Source of the DNA: Solirubrobacter phytolaccae | GTDB lineage: Bacteria > Actinomycetota > Thermoleophilia > Solirubrobacterales > Solirubrobacteraceae | Direction of reading: 5' to 3' | Assembly: GCF_027587195.1 (NCBI RefSeq) | Contig: NZ_JAPDDP010000020.1 | Span: 46,022-110,021, forward strand | Length of the DNA: 64,000 nt | Shown here: positions 1 through 9,902 of the stretch, one piece after another | Position numbering within the stretch: position 1 is the stretch's first letter | Layout of the letters: each line of letters opens with the position of its first letter | The notes under the pieces: model-generated | The model's database searches: none | What the model saw: only the letters and a program-made list of their open reading frames with translations | Told to the model about the DNA's origin: nothing | Made by a program: the position numbers and the translations under genes

Positions 1-1
1 C

Positions 2-199
2 GTCGGCACGCCGGTCGCGCGCGAGAGCATCCAGGCGGGAGACCTCGTGTTCTTCGACGCCAACGGCCCGGGCGCGTCGCACGTGGGCATCGCGACGGGC
101 AACGCGACGGTCATCTCGGCGACGACGCACGGCGTGCGCGAGCACGCGATCGGCGGCGACTACTGGGGCACGCACTACGTAGGCGCGCGGCGTTTCTAG
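2..199 (+). CDS. NlpC/P60 family peptidoglycan hydrolase, C-terminal part (5' end outside window)
   Basis: The window opens inside a frame that reads to a TAG at 197-199. The 65 visible residues contain AGDLVFFD followed by SHVGIATG, which is the second half of the NlpC/P60 fold. The His of SHVGI is the family's catalytic His. The catalytic Cys must lie upstream of the window. Members are exported cysteine peptidases that cleave D-gamma-glutamyl-diaminopimelate bonds in the cell wall. Signal peptide and targeting domains cannot be seen. The next gene begins about 40 bases downstream on the same strand and is unrelated in function. Confidence 0.8.
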   Translation, partial: VGTPVARESIQAGDLVFFDANGPGASHVGIATGNATVISATTHGVREHAIGGDYWGTHYVGARRF

Positions 200-238
200 G
201 CCTCAGGGCCGGGGCGAACTTTGCACGCGCGATCCTCT

Positions 239-2398
239 ATGCCAGTGATGGATACGCCCGGCACCCCCTTCGAGGACGAGATCGTCGTCCGCCGCATCCG
301 CTTTTCCAGCGAGGACACCGGCTTCGCGGTGGTCGACGCGGACCGCGGCGCGGACGAGCTCGTGCTGATCGGCCCGCTCGCGCACCTCGAGGAGCGCGAG
401 CACGTGCGGGTGGTCGGCGTCTGGCACGACGACAAGCGCTACGGCCCGCAGGTCAAGGTGCAGATCGCCGAGTCGGTGCCGCCGTCGGGCGAGGAGGCGC
501 TGCTCGCGTACCTCAAGCGCGTCCGCCACGTGGGCGCCAAGCGGGCCTCCAACCTGCTCGAGCGCTACGGCGAGCACGTCCTCGAGGCGATCGACGAGGA
601 CCCTGGCCTGGCGTTCCGCCGCGCCGGGCTCACGCACACGCGTTCCAAGGAGGCCGCGAAGTCGTGGGCGGCGCTGCGCTCCACGCGCGCGCTGCACCTG
701 CTGCTCGCGCCGCACGGGCTCGCCTGGCTCGTGCCGCGGATCGCGGCCGAGTACGGCGACCGCGCGCACGAGGTCGTGCGCAAGCGCCCCTACGACCTCA
801 CGAGCGTGTTCGGGGTCGGCTTCGCCATCGCCGACACGATCGCGCGCGCGGCCGGCCTCCCGCCCGACTCGCCCGGTCGTCGTCGGGCCGCGGTCGTGCA
901 CGTGCTGGCCGAGGCCGAGCGCGACGGCTCGACGTGCCTGCCGGTCCCCGAGCTCGCGACCAAGGCGGGCGCGCTGGTCGGCGGCCCGCCGCCGGACGCG
1001 GAGCTGCTGCACGAGATGGTCGACCATGAGGACCTCGTGCTGGAGGTCGACGACCCGACGCTCGACGCGGTCGACGCGCTGACGGCGACGATGGCGCCGG
1101 TGATCTGGGCGTACCGGCCGCCGACGTGGCGGCTGGAGGCCGAGCTCGCCGACCTCATCGGCCGGCTCGCCGGCTCGCGCGCGTCGCTCAAGCCCGCGGT
1201 CGTCGCCGAGGAGGACCTCACCCCGGCGCCTGAGCAGGCCGCGGCGGTGCTCGCGGCGTTCACGTCGCGGATCTCGATCGTCACGGGCGGCCCCGGCACC
1301 GGCAAGACGGCGACGATCCGGCTCATCTGCGCGGCCGCCAAGGCGCAGAAGGCGTCGATCGCGCTGGTTGCGCCGACCGGTCGCGCGGCGCGACGGATGA
1401 CCGAGTCGACGGGCATGGAGGCGTCGACGATCCACTCCGCGCTCGGCTGGATCCCGGGCCAGGGCCCGACGAAGGACGAGATCGAGGCCGACGTGCTCGT
1501 CGTCGACGAGACCTCGATGGCCAACCTGGAGCTGCTGGTCACGCTCCTGCGTGCGGTCGGCACGGACATGCACGTGGTGCTCGTGGGTGACGCCGACCAG
1601 CTCGCCCCGGTCGGCGCCGGCAAGCCGTTCGCGGAGCTCGTGGCCACCAAGGTCGTCCCCGTCGCCGAGCTCACGCACATCTTCCGGCAGGCGGCGGGCT
1701 CGATGATCGTCCGCGGCGCGCACGCCGTCCGCCAGGGCCAGATGCCGGACTTCGCCGCCCACGAGGAGTTGCGGCGGGACCTGTTCCTGATCGAGCGCGA
1801 GGACCCCGCCGCGGCGCTGGACGAGATCGAGACGCTGGTCGCGCAGCGGCTCCCGAAGCACTACGGGATCGATCCGATCACCGACCTGCAGGTCTTCGCG
1901 CCGGTCTACCGCGGCGCGCTCGGGATCGAGGCCATCAACACGCGGCTGCGGCAGGCGCTCAACGGACGTGGCGAGCCGGTGATGGGCGGCCGGCTGCGGA
2001 TCGGCGACAAGCTGATGCTGTCCGGGCGCAACCTGCACGAGCTCGGGCTGATGAACGGCACGATCCTGCGGCTCCTCGACCACCGCGACGAGAAGCTGAT
2101 CGTGTCGGCGGACGGGCTCGTGGTCGAGCTGCCCGACGAGGAGGCGCCGCGCCTGCAGCTCGCCTACGCGTGCTCGATCCACAAGGGGCAGGGGATCGAG
2201 CTGCCGGTCGCGATCGTCGTCGCGCACCCCGCGGCGGGCGCGTACTTCCTGCGCCGCGAGATGCTCTACACGGCGATGACGCGGGCGCGCGTGGCCACCT
2301 TGGTGGTCGGCACGCGCGGCGTCGTCGGCCGGGCCGCGGGCACGCCGGACACCTCGCGTCGGTATTCGCGCCTGGCGGTTAGGCTTGCCTCGGATTGA
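239..2398 (+). CDS. recD2: RecD2-type ATP-dependent DNA helicase
   Basis: A 719-residue superfamily 1B helicase, close to the usual RecD2 size of 720-750. In order it shows an N-terminal OB-like segment, a helix-hairpin-helix region (VGAKRASNLLERYGEHVLEA), Walker A GGPGTGKT, Walker B VLVVDETSM, and the late motif SIHKGQGIE near the C terminus (usually HKSQG in relatives). No recB or recC is adjacent, as expected for the stand-alone RecD2 class, which unwinds DNA 5' to 3' and is linked to genome maintenance. The start is uncertain: TTG 221, ATG 239 and ATG 248 are in frame and none has a strong ribosome-binding site; ATG 239 is chosen. The stop overlaps the next start. Confidence 0.93.
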   Translation: MPVMDTPGTPFEDEIVVRRIRFSSEDTGFAVVDADRGADELVLIGPLAHLEEREHVRVVGVWHDDKRYGPQVKVQIAESVPPSGEEALLAYLKRVRHVGAKRASNLLERYGEHVLEAIDEDPGLAFRRAGLTHTRSKEAAKSWAALRSTRALHLLLAPHGLAWLVPRIAAEYGDRAHEVVRKRPYDLTSVFGVGFAIADTIARAAGLPPDSPGRRRAAVVHVLAEAERDGSTCLPVPELATKAGALVGGPPPDAELLHEMVDHEDLVLEVDDPTLDAVDALTATMAPVIWAYRPPTWRLEAELADLIGRLAGSRASLKPAVVAEEDLTPAPEQAAAVLAAFTSRISIVTGGPGTGKTATIRLICAAAKAQKASIALVAPTGRAARRMTESTGMEASTIHSALGWIPGQGPTKDEIEADVLVVDETSMANLELLVTLLRAVGTDMHVVLVGDADQLAPVGAGKPFAELVATKVVPVAELTHIFRQAAGSMIVRGAHAVRQGQMPDFAAHEELRRDLFLIEREDPAAALDEIETLVAQRLPKHYGIDPITDLQVFAPVYRGALGIEAINTRLRQALNGRGEPVMGGRLRIGDKLMLSGRNLHELGLMNGTILRLLDHRDEKLIVSADGLVVELPDEEAPRLQLAYACSIHKGQGIELPVAIVVAHPAAGAYFLRREMLYTAMTRARVATLVVGTRGVVGRAAGTPDTSRRYSRLAVRLASD

Positions 2399-2640
2399 CG
2401 GTTCGGGTCCGCCTCGGCGCTGGGCTCGCGCGCCTTTCGGCCGCGCCGCTGAAGACTGTCCAGATCCCCGAAGGCGCCACCGTCGGTGACCTCTTCGCCC
2501 GACTCGCGGAGGACGAGCCGGACCTCGCGCCCGCGCTGCGATCGGTGCTCCCGGTCGTCGCGGGCGAGCACGTGACCCGCGACCAGGTCCTGGCTTCCGG
2601 CCAGGAGGTCGCCCTGCTGCTGCCGGTCTCCGGCGGCTGA
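2395..2640 (+). CDS. MoaD/ThiS-family ubiquitin-like sulfur carrier protein
   Basis: An 81-residue protein ending in LLLPVSGG. The C-terminal Gly-Gly and the size are those of MoaD/ThiS carriers, whose tail is adenylated by a MoeB/ThiF-type E1 and then thiocarboxylated. The segment IPEGATVGDLFARLAE fits the first helix of the beta-grasp fold. The TTG start at 2395 overlaps the recD2 TGA as ATTGA, so translation is probably coupled. A good ribosome-binding site for the next gene follows at 2640-2645. No moaE, moeB or thiG is nearby, so the pathway it serves cannot be read from context. Confidence 0.8.
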   Translation: MTVRVRLGAGLARLSAAPLKTVQIPEGATVGDLFARLAEDEPDLAPALRSVLPVVAGEHVTRDQVLASGQEVALLLPVSGG

Positions 2641-2653
2641 AAGGACCACTGAG

Positions 2654-3964
2654 ATGGCGATTCAAGACACCTCCACCACCCGCCGCACGCTCATCGTCGA
2701 CACGTTCACGGACGGCGTGCTCGGGCCCGAGGTCGAGATGCTCGGCCCGGTGGCCGACGGCGGGCACATCGTCTGGAACTCCACCCCGGGCTGCTGGGGG
2801 CCGATGATCACGCCCGCGATCCGCGGCGGGCACGAGGTGTGCACGCCGGTCGCGGTCGAGGGCGCCGAGCCCGGCGACGGGATCGCGATCCGCATCAAGG
2901 ACATCGCGGTCACCTCCCGCGCGACCGCATCGGGCAACGACCAGGCGATGGAGGGCCGCTTCAACGGCGACCCGTACTGCGCGGCGGTGTGTCCCGGCTG
3001 CGGGGCGGAGTGGCCGGAGACGCGGCTGGACGGGATCGGCGAGACGGCCGTGCGGTGCGTGGTCTGCGGGGCGGACGCGACGCCGTTCACGTTCACGAAC
3101 GGCTACACGCTCGCGTTCGACGGCAAGCTCGGGTTGAGCGTGGATTCCGCACGGGCCGAGGAGATCGCGCGCGACGCCGCCGCCTACGCGCAGCTGCCGG
3201 ACAACAGCGCGCAGAACCCGATCCTGACGTTCGCGCCGAGCGACCTGGTCGGTGTGGTCGCGCGGATGCGGCCGTTCCTCGGGCAGCTGGGGACGACGCC
3301 GAGCGCGACGATGCCGGACTCCCACAACGCGGGGGACTTCGGCGCGTTCCTGGTCGGCGCGCCGCACAAGTTCGCGATGGACGCGCAGGCGCTCCAGCAG
3401 CACAAGACGGACGGGCACTTGGACATCGACGCGGTGCGCGCGGGCGCGATCCTCGTCTGCCCGGTGAAGGTGCCGGGCGGCGGTGTCTACCTCGGCGACA
3501 TGCACGCGATGCAGGGCGACGGCGAGATCGCCGGCCACACCGCGGACGTCGCGGGGACGGTCACGCTGCAGGTCGAGGTCCTGAAGGGGCTGGGGATCGA
3601 CGGACCGGTGCTGTTCCCGGTGCTCGAGGACCTGCCGTTCCTGGCGCGCCCGTTGACGGCGGACGAGCGTGCGCGGGCGCTGGCGCTGGCGGAGCGCGAG
3701 GGCGTCGCGGCGATCGAGGAGTCGCTGCCGATCTCCGTGATCGGTACCGGGCCGGACCTGAACTCCGCTATCGACAACGGGCTCGCGCGGGCCGCCGCGC
3801 TGTTGGGGATGAGCGTCCCGGAGGTCATGAACCGGGCGACGATCACCGGCGCGATCGAGATCGGGCGCGCGCCGGGTGTCGTGCAGGTCACGTTCCGCGC
3901 GCCGTTGCCGGCGCTCGAGGCCGCGGGCCTGCTCGGCTACGCGATGGAGCAGTACGGGTCCTAG
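2654..3964 (+). CDS. Acetamidase/formamidase family protein
   Basis: A 436-residue member of the FmdA/AmdA family, which hydrolyses formamide or short-chain amides to the acid and ammonia. Family-like stretches include the N-terminal VWNSTPGCWGP and the later GDMHAMQGDGEIAGHTAD, in the region of the metal-binding core. It carries an internal pair of CxxC motifs (CPGCG near residue 115 and CVVCG near residue 136), which looks like a small zinc-ribbon insertion. AAAGGA at 2640-2645 precedes ATG 2654 at good spacing. It is probably co-transcribed with the MoaD-like gene 13 bases upstream. Formamide versus acetamide specificity cannot be assigned. Confidence 0.88.
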   Translation: MAIQDTSTTRRTLIVDTFTDGVLGPEVEMLGPVADGGHIVWNSTPGCWGPMITPAIRGGHEVCTPVAVEGAEPGDGIAIRIKDIAVTSRATASGNDQAMEGRFNGDPYCAAVCPGCGAEWPETRLDGIGETAVRCVVCGADATPFTFTNGYTLAFDGKLGLSVDSARAEEIARDAAAYAQLPDNSAQNPILTFAPSDLVGVVARMRPFLGQLGTTPSATMPDSHNAGDFGAFLVGAPHKFAMDAQALQQHKTDGHLDIDAVRAGAILVCPVKVPGGGVYLGDMHAMQGDGEIAGHTADVAGTVTLQVEVLKGLGIDGPVLFPVLEDLPFLARPLTADERARALALAEREGVAAIEESLPISVIGTGPDLNSAIDNGLARAAALLGMSVPEVMNRATITGAIEIGRAPGVVQVTFRAPLPALEAAGLLGYAMEQYGS

Positions 3965-3974
3965 AACGACAAGA

Positions 3975-3994
3975 GGCGCGAGTCTCCTCGCGCC
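3975..3994. terminator. Hairpin between convergent genes
   Basis: Arms GGCGCGAG (3975-3982) and CTCGCGCC (3987-3994) pair perfectly around a TCTC loop. It sits in the 35-base gap between the amidase stop and the convergent Ro60 stop. There is no clear T-run on either side, so bidirectional termination is an inference from position. Confidence 0.5.
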
Positions 3995-3999
3995 CCTCG

Positions 4000-5751
4000 T
4001 CACACCACCCCGCGCGCGAAGCCGGAGACCACATCCGGCGTCGCGGTGTCGAACCCGACGATGTCGAGCATCCCCGGGTCCTCGGGGTCGGCGATCGTGA
4101 ACCCGTTCGCGATCATCCCGACCACGACGAGCCGCGCGGCGATCCCGGTCCGCTCGCGGTACTCCCGCAGCGCCTGGACCGGGTGGATCTCGCCCGCCCA
4201 CGTCTCCGAGTCGGTGTAGATCACGAACGTGTCGATCTCGCGGCCGCGTTCGAGCGCGTACCGCATCGGCAGCGAGCAGTCCGTGCCGCCGAACGGCAGG
4301 TCGGACACGGCCTTCACCGCGTCCGTCAGCCGCTGGCGCGGGCTGATGGCGAGCGGCGTGAGGCCGGTGTGGCCCATCCAGTCACGCGTGCCCGACTTCC
4401 AACCGCCCTTGCCGGCGAAGAAGCCGACGATCTCGTGGCGCGGCTCGGTCGCCGCGGTCACGAGCGCCAGCGCCGCCGAGGCGTCACGTGGCGTCAGCCC
4501 AGGCACGCCTGCCAGCTGCCCGTACGTCATCGAGCCCGACACGTCCAGCGCGAGCATCACCCGCGTGTTCGCGGGCTCCACGTTGCCGAACGCCGCGTAG
4601 AACGCGCCGTCGAGCGCGTCGACGACCTGCGCGACCGGGTCCCACGTGCGCGTGCTCCGCACGCCGTGCCCGCTCGCGTATGTCCGCAGCGCGGACAGCA
4701 CGGCGATCGGGTGCACGCGCGCCTTGCGCAGACGATCCGTGTCGCCGAGCTGCTCGGCCGCGTAGTCGGCGCCGAACGAGCCCGGAGCGATCACACCCAC
4801 GCGGGTGAGCGTCGCCAGGTTGCGCAGCAGCGCCGTCATCGGCATCCGCTCGAGCAGCGCGGCCCACACCTCGGCGTCGTCGAGGTGCTCGGCCTTGACC
4901 GCCTCGCGCGGGAGCCCGTGCTCGCGCACGAGCCGCGCAGTCTCGGCCGCCGTGGTGGCGGCCTGCGCGGCCTCGAACGCGCCGATCACGGCCGGGAGGC
5001 CGCGGGCCGCGTCCTCGCTGCCCGCCACGGTCCCGCCGGCACGCGCGGCCGTCTCGCCGCCGCCCGCCGCGATCCCGCCGGCACGCGCGGCCGTCTCGCC
5101 CCCGCCGCGGACGATCCACTCGAACAGGCGCGCGTGCTCGTCGGAGACGGGCAGGCGCGGGTTGCCCGCGCGGGTCTTCGCGCCCGGGTGGGCGAGGCGG
5201 AGCAGGTCGCGGTGGCTCATGCCGTCGCGCCGGCGGTACTTGACCGCCTGGTAGGCGACGCGGTCCACCGGCTGCTCGACGTACCAGCGCCCGACGCCGC
5301 GGCGCAGCGCACGGCCCCAGCCGCGGAACTGCTCGACGTGGCGGGCGAACGTGAACAGGTGCGTGCCGGTGCGGCAGACCTGCGGGAGCGCGTCGAGTGC
5401 GAGCGCGCGCGTCGCCTCGTCCTCCGCGGACGCCGCCATGGCGAGCGCGAAGATGGCCGCGTCATTGGAGGCGGCGCGGCCGTCGCGGGAGATCGCCACG
5501 ATCTCACGGACGGCACGCGGGCCGTCGGCGGCGATCGCCTTGGCCGCGACCTGCGCGTTCTCGAGCGTCAGCTCGTGCTCACCGGCGTAGTACGAGCCGC
5601 CGGCGGAGCCGAGGATCAGGAAGCGGCGCAGGCGCGTCCAGTCGTCGACGGCCCACGCGAAGCCACCCGCCGAGTTCGGCACCTGATCGGTGCCGGGCAT
5701 CGGTTCGCTCTGCGACGTGCGCCGGAGGTTGATGCGGGTCAGGTAGGACAT
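4000..5751 (-). CDS. rsr: TROVE-domain protein, bacterial Ro60 homologue (Rsr)
   Basis: A 583-residue protein beginning MSYLTRINLRRTSQSEP, a hallmark N terminus of bacterial Ro60. The TROVE module of HEAT-like repeats runs to about residue 390. A C-terminal von Willebrand A domain follows with a MIDAS-type motif in VMLALDVSGSMTYGQ. Ro60 forms a ring that binds noncoding Y RNAs and misfolded RNA; in Deinococcus a Y RNA links it to polynucleotide phosphorylase. The open frame extends upstream through the tRNA gene, but ATG 5751 fits the conserved N terminus and has GGAGAGAGG upstream at 5763-5771. Between TROVE and VWA lies a short Ala/Gly-rich repeat (GGETAARAGG twice, near residues 217-240). 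A tRNA gene and a candidate tRNA-like RNA lie just upstream. Confidence 0.93.
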   Translation of the reverse strand: MSYLTRINLRRTSQSEPMPGTDQVPNSAGGFAWAVDDWTRLRRFLILGSAGGSYYAGEHELTLENAQVAAKAIAADGPRAVREIVAISRDGRAASNDAAIFALAMAASAEDEATRALALDALPQVCRTGTHLFTFARHVEQFRGWGRALRRGVGRWYVEQPVDRVAYQAVKYRRRDGMSHRDLLRLAHPGAKTRAGNPRLPVSDEHARLFEWIVRGGGETAARAGGIAAGGGETAARAGGTVAGSEDAARGLPAVIGAFEAAQAATTAAETARLVREHGLPREAVKAEHLDDAEVWAALLERMPMTALLRNLATLTRVGVIAPGSFGADYAAEQLGDTDRLRKARVHPIAVLSALRTYASGHGVRSTRTWDPVAQVVDALDGAFYAAFGNVEPANTRVMLALDVSGSMTYGQLAGVPGLTPRDASAALALVTAATEPRHEIVGFFAGKGGWKSGTRDWMGHTGLTPLAISPRQRLTDAVKAVSDLPFGGTDCSLPMRYALERGREIDTFVIYTDSETWAGEIHPVQALREYRERTGIAARLVVVGMIANGFTIADPEDPGMLDIVGFDTATPDVVSGFARGVV

Positions 5752-5907
5752 GGTTCGAGGGACCTCTCTCCTCTCTTCGTGGGTCGTGGACGGGCTAGGA
5801 CAGGTGAAGCACTCACCGCGGTCATGGGTCGGCGACCGGAGGAAATGACCGACGGTGTCGGCCATCGCTTGACAGGCGATAACCGGCCGCCTTCGGCCCG
5901 CGGTGAA

Positions 5908-5981
5908 CACGCTCGGCTGGATTCGAACCAGCGGCCTCCGCCGTCGCAGGGCGGTGCTCTCTTCCACTGAGCTACGAGCGT
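5908..5981 (-). tRNA. tRNA-Arg, anticodon GCG
   Basis: A 74-base cloverleaf is fully paired by eye. Acceptor ACGCTCG/CGAGCGT, D stem GCTC/GAGC with GG in the loop, anticodon stem CCGCC/GGCGG around CTGCGAC, and T arm GCTGG-TTCGAAT-CCAGC. The anticodon is GCG, reading CGC (Arg). Arg identity bases are present: A20 in the D loop and C35. The discriminator is G and CCA is not encoded. Most bacteria read CGU/CGC with an ACG anticodon modified to ICG, so a G34 Arg tRNA is unusual. Confidence 0.93.
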
Positions 5982-6015
5982 CTGTGTTGCATCGGTATGC
6001 GGTTGTCAAGGAACG

Positions 6016-6041
6016 AAAAAGGGCGGCCCGCCGGGCCGCCC
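6016..6041 (-). terminator. Rho-independent terminator on the minus strand
   Basis: Arms GGGCGGCCC (6021-6029) and GGGCCGCCC (6033-6041) make a perfect 9-bp stem with a 3-base loop. Read on the minus strand the stem is followed by TTTTT, a textbook intrinsic terminator. It would end transcripts entering from the small zinc-ribbon gene at 6233-6487 and insulate the tRNA-Arg gene. Confidence 0.8.
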
Positions 6042-6060
6042 TCGCTTGGTGCTGCGTCAC

Positions 6061-6235
6061 TGTCCGAGCAGGCGCTCAGGCGTGGACGCACCTCCCGGCG
6101 AGGGCGAGGTACAGCTGGAGTTCTCGGCGGCTGCTTGTCATGCGGAGCTGCAAGGTAGGGCCTCGTGACGGACGTTGCAAGGGGCAGTCGGGTTCGAGTC
6201 CGGGGCGCCTCCGGGTTCGAGCCCGGGCAGCGTCA
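6061..6235 (+). ncRNA. Candidate structured RNA with T-arm-like motifs next to rsr (possible Y RNA)
   Basis: This stretch has no convincing protein frame. It holds two T-loop signatures on the plus strand (GGTTCGAGTCC and GGTTCGAGCCC) but neither can be completed into a normal tRNA. AGGCGCTC at 6070-6077 can pair with GGGCGCCT at 6203-6210 (one T-G pair), enclosing about 125 bases with several small hairpins, including an anticodon-arm-like CTGC-TTGTCAT-GCGG at 6131-6145. Bacterial Y RNAs of the YrlA type are encoded near Ro60 genes and carry a tRNA-like domain, so position and motif agree. Boundaries, strand and identity are inference; no promoter or terminator was recognised on this strand. 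Confidence 0.33.
6189..6227 (+). repeat. Two near-identical T-arm-like direct repeats
   Basis: CGGGTTCGAGTCCGGG (6189-6204) is repeated with one change as CGGGTTCGAGCCCGGG (6212-6227), a period of 23 bases. Both look like tRNA T arms, but each has the same G-G mismatch in the middle of the stem. They could be a tRNA-like part of a noncoding RNA or relics of tRNA 3' ends. Confidence 0.7.
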
Positions 6236-6487
6236 ACGGGCGCGGCGGCCGCCCAGCAGCCGCGCGAGCCGGCCGCGCCGCTCCGGCTGCGTCGCGAGCC
6301 ACTCGTCGCGGTACGGCAACCGCCCGGCGCGGCGCTCGGCCAGCGCGCACTCGGTGTGCGCGTGCCGGCGGCGCCGCGTGTCGCCTTCGGGGGCGATCAG
6401 CACGTGCTCCATCATCGACGGCAGGTGCTCTTCGCAGAACGGGCAGCGATACGTGGCCGGCTTGGAGTTCTGCGCCGGCCGCACCAC
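6233..6487 (-). CDS. Small Cys/His-containing putative zinc-binding protein
   Basis: An 84-residue protein from GTG 6487. CPFCEEHLPSMMEH near residues 15-28, followed by RRRHAHTEC at about residues 40-48, gives a plausible CxxC...H...H/C zinc site. The tail is Arg-rich (LARLLGGRRAR). I do not recognise a named family. GAGGTGG precedes the start. A strong minus-strand terminator lies about 190 bases downstream. No partner gene suggests a role. Confidence 0.6.
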   Translation of the reverse strand: MVRPAQNSKPATYRCPFCEEHLPSMMEHVLIAPEGDTRRRRHAHTECALAERRAGRLPYRDEWLATQPERRGRLARLLGGRRAR

Positions 6488-6524
6488 CCACCACCTCGGG
6501 GCCTGGCGTTCCAGGCCCGGGACG

Positions 6525-6782
6525 CTAGTGGTCGCGGAGTGCCTTGATCAACTCATCCTTGTTCATGTCCGAGCGCCCCTCGATGCCGATCTCCTTGGCC
6601 CGCTCCTCGAGGTCGTCCTTCGTCCAGTCCTCATAGGCGGGCGCCTTGCCGCCCTTCTTCGCCGTCGACTTGGTGTTCGAGTTGGCGATCCGTGCCGCCT
6701 TCTCCTTGCTCGCGCCCTGATCGCGGAGCGCCTCGTACTGCTCGTCGTCCTTCACGGACGGACCGTGATCCTTGGTTGCCAT
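6525..6782 (-). CDS. Small protein with Rho N-terminal-like (SAP/HeH) C-terminal module
   Basis: An 85-residue hydrophilic protein. The N-terminal part (MATKDHGPSVKDDEQYEALR) matches a common small actinobacterial family annotated with a Rho-termination-factor N-terminal domain (DUF7218-like). The C-terminal 35 residues (YEDWTKDDLEERAKEIGIEG onwards) have the helix-extended-loop-helix pattern that binds nucleic acid weakly in relatives. The function of these small proteins is not established. ATG 6782 is clear. It lies 38 bases upstream of the zinc-protein gene on the same strand and may share a transcript with it. Confidence 0.75.
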   Translation of the reverse strand: MATKDHGPSVKDDEQYEALRDQGASKEKAARIANSNTKSTAKKGGKAPAYEDWTKDDLEERAKEIGIEGRSDMNKDELIKALRDH

Positions 6783-6812
6783 GCCTCGGATCTACCCAGC
6801 CGGCAGCCCGCC

Positions 6813-7562
6813 TCAGTCGTCGTAGGCGTTGGACTCGAGCACGCCGAAGACGGCGCCCTGCGGGTCGACGAACACGGCGAACTTGCCCGACGGCACGGGG
6901 ATCGGACCGGTCATCAGCTTCGCGCCGAGGCCCTCGGCGCGTTCGATGACGGCGTCGACGCTGTCATGGCCGAAGTACGGCATCCACGCGGACGGTCCGT
7001 CCATCGGCATCACGCCGCCGTTGGTGCGCTCACCGTTCTTGATGATCCGGTAGCCCATGGCCTCCGGGAGCTCCTCGATCGTCCAGCCGAACAGCGGGCC
7101 GTAGAAGTCGGTGGCCGCGTCCGGGTTGGCGGTGACGAGGTCGTTCCAAGCCATCGCCCCGGGCTGGTTGACGAGGTAGGCGCCGATGTTGTCGCCCGGC
7201 TGCCACAGGTAGAGCACGGCGCCGGTCGGGTCCGCGATCGCCGCCGACCGGCCCGCCGTCATCACGTCGAACGGCTCGGCGAGGATCTGTGCGCCGAGCC
7301 CGCGCGCGGCCTCGACCGTGGCGTCCACCGACTCGACGGTCACGTAGCAGTTCCAGTGCGGCGGATCGTCGCTCTGGTACAGCGCGGCGACGCTCTTGCC
7401 GTCGCGCTGCGCCATCGAGTAGACCATCCCCTCGCCGACCGGGCGGTCGTCGTACGACCACCCGAACAGCTCCGTGTAGAAGGCCTTCGCGCCGTCGGCG
7501 TCGCTCGTCAGCAGCTCGGTCCAGGACAGCGTCCCGGGTGCGTGGCTCGTTCGTTCCCCCAT
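6813..7562 (-). CDS. VOC (glyoxalase/bleomycin-resistance fold) protein with two domains
   Basis: A 249-residue protein with two tandem VOC halves. The first starts at [18 protein letters not shown] and the second at [18 protein letters not shown]; each ends in an IADPTGA or FVDPQGA motif. Two-domain VOC proteins of this type are common in actinobacteria; the reaction is generally unknown. The frame can extend to GTG 7601, but ATG 7562 ([14 protein letters not shown]) matches the usual family start. It stands alone between the Rho-N-like gene and icd. Confidence 0.85.
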   Translation of the reverse strand: MGERTSHAPGTLSWTELLTSDADGAKAFYTELFGWSYDDRPVGEGMVYSMAQRDGKSVAALYQSDDPPHWNCYVTVESVDATVEAARGLGAQILAEPFDVMTAGRSAAIADPTGAVLYLWQPGDNIGAYLVNQPGAMAWNDLVTANPDAATDFYGPLFGWTIEELPEAMGYRIIKNGERTNGGVMPMDGPSAWMPYFGHDSVDAVIERAEGLGAKLMTGPIPVPSGKFAVFVDPQGAVFGVLESNAYDD

Positions 7563-7612
7563 GGCCGGAGCGTATGCCCGCACGGCCGCGGGCACACGCA
7601 TCCGGCTGAGGA

Positions 7613-9838
<2,226 letters not shown>

Positions 9839-9902
9839 CGCCTGCTCTTCGCGTTCGTTGTTCCTGGGGCGGTGAGGGTACCCATCGGCGATACTCGATC
9901 CG

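Noticed and set aside
203..4201. Very long minus-strand open frame of about 1,330 codons
   Set aside because: Arg/Asp/Gly-rich shadow of recD2, the MoaD-like gene and the amidase; no domain and no proper start.
2839..5970. Long plus-strand frame of about 1,040 codons
   Set aside because: Runs antisense to rsr and through the tRNA gene; composition is typical of a high-GC shadow frame.
5752..6060. Upstream extension of rsr through the tRNA
   Set aside because: Would translate the tRNA-Arg gene; the conserved Ro60 N terminus and a ribosome-binding site support ATG 5751.
6171..6234. A short tRNA-like fold with GACGTTG paired to CAGCGTC
   Set aside because: Seven acceptor-like pairs form, but D and anticodon arms are missing and the T stem has a mismatch, so it is not called a tRNA; it is kept only as part of the RNA candidate.
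6061..6235. tmRNA or SRP RNA as explanation of the structured stretch
   Set aside because: No tag-peptide frame, wrong ends and far too short for tmRNA; the conserved SRP tetraloop and GGAAGCAGC-type motif are absent.
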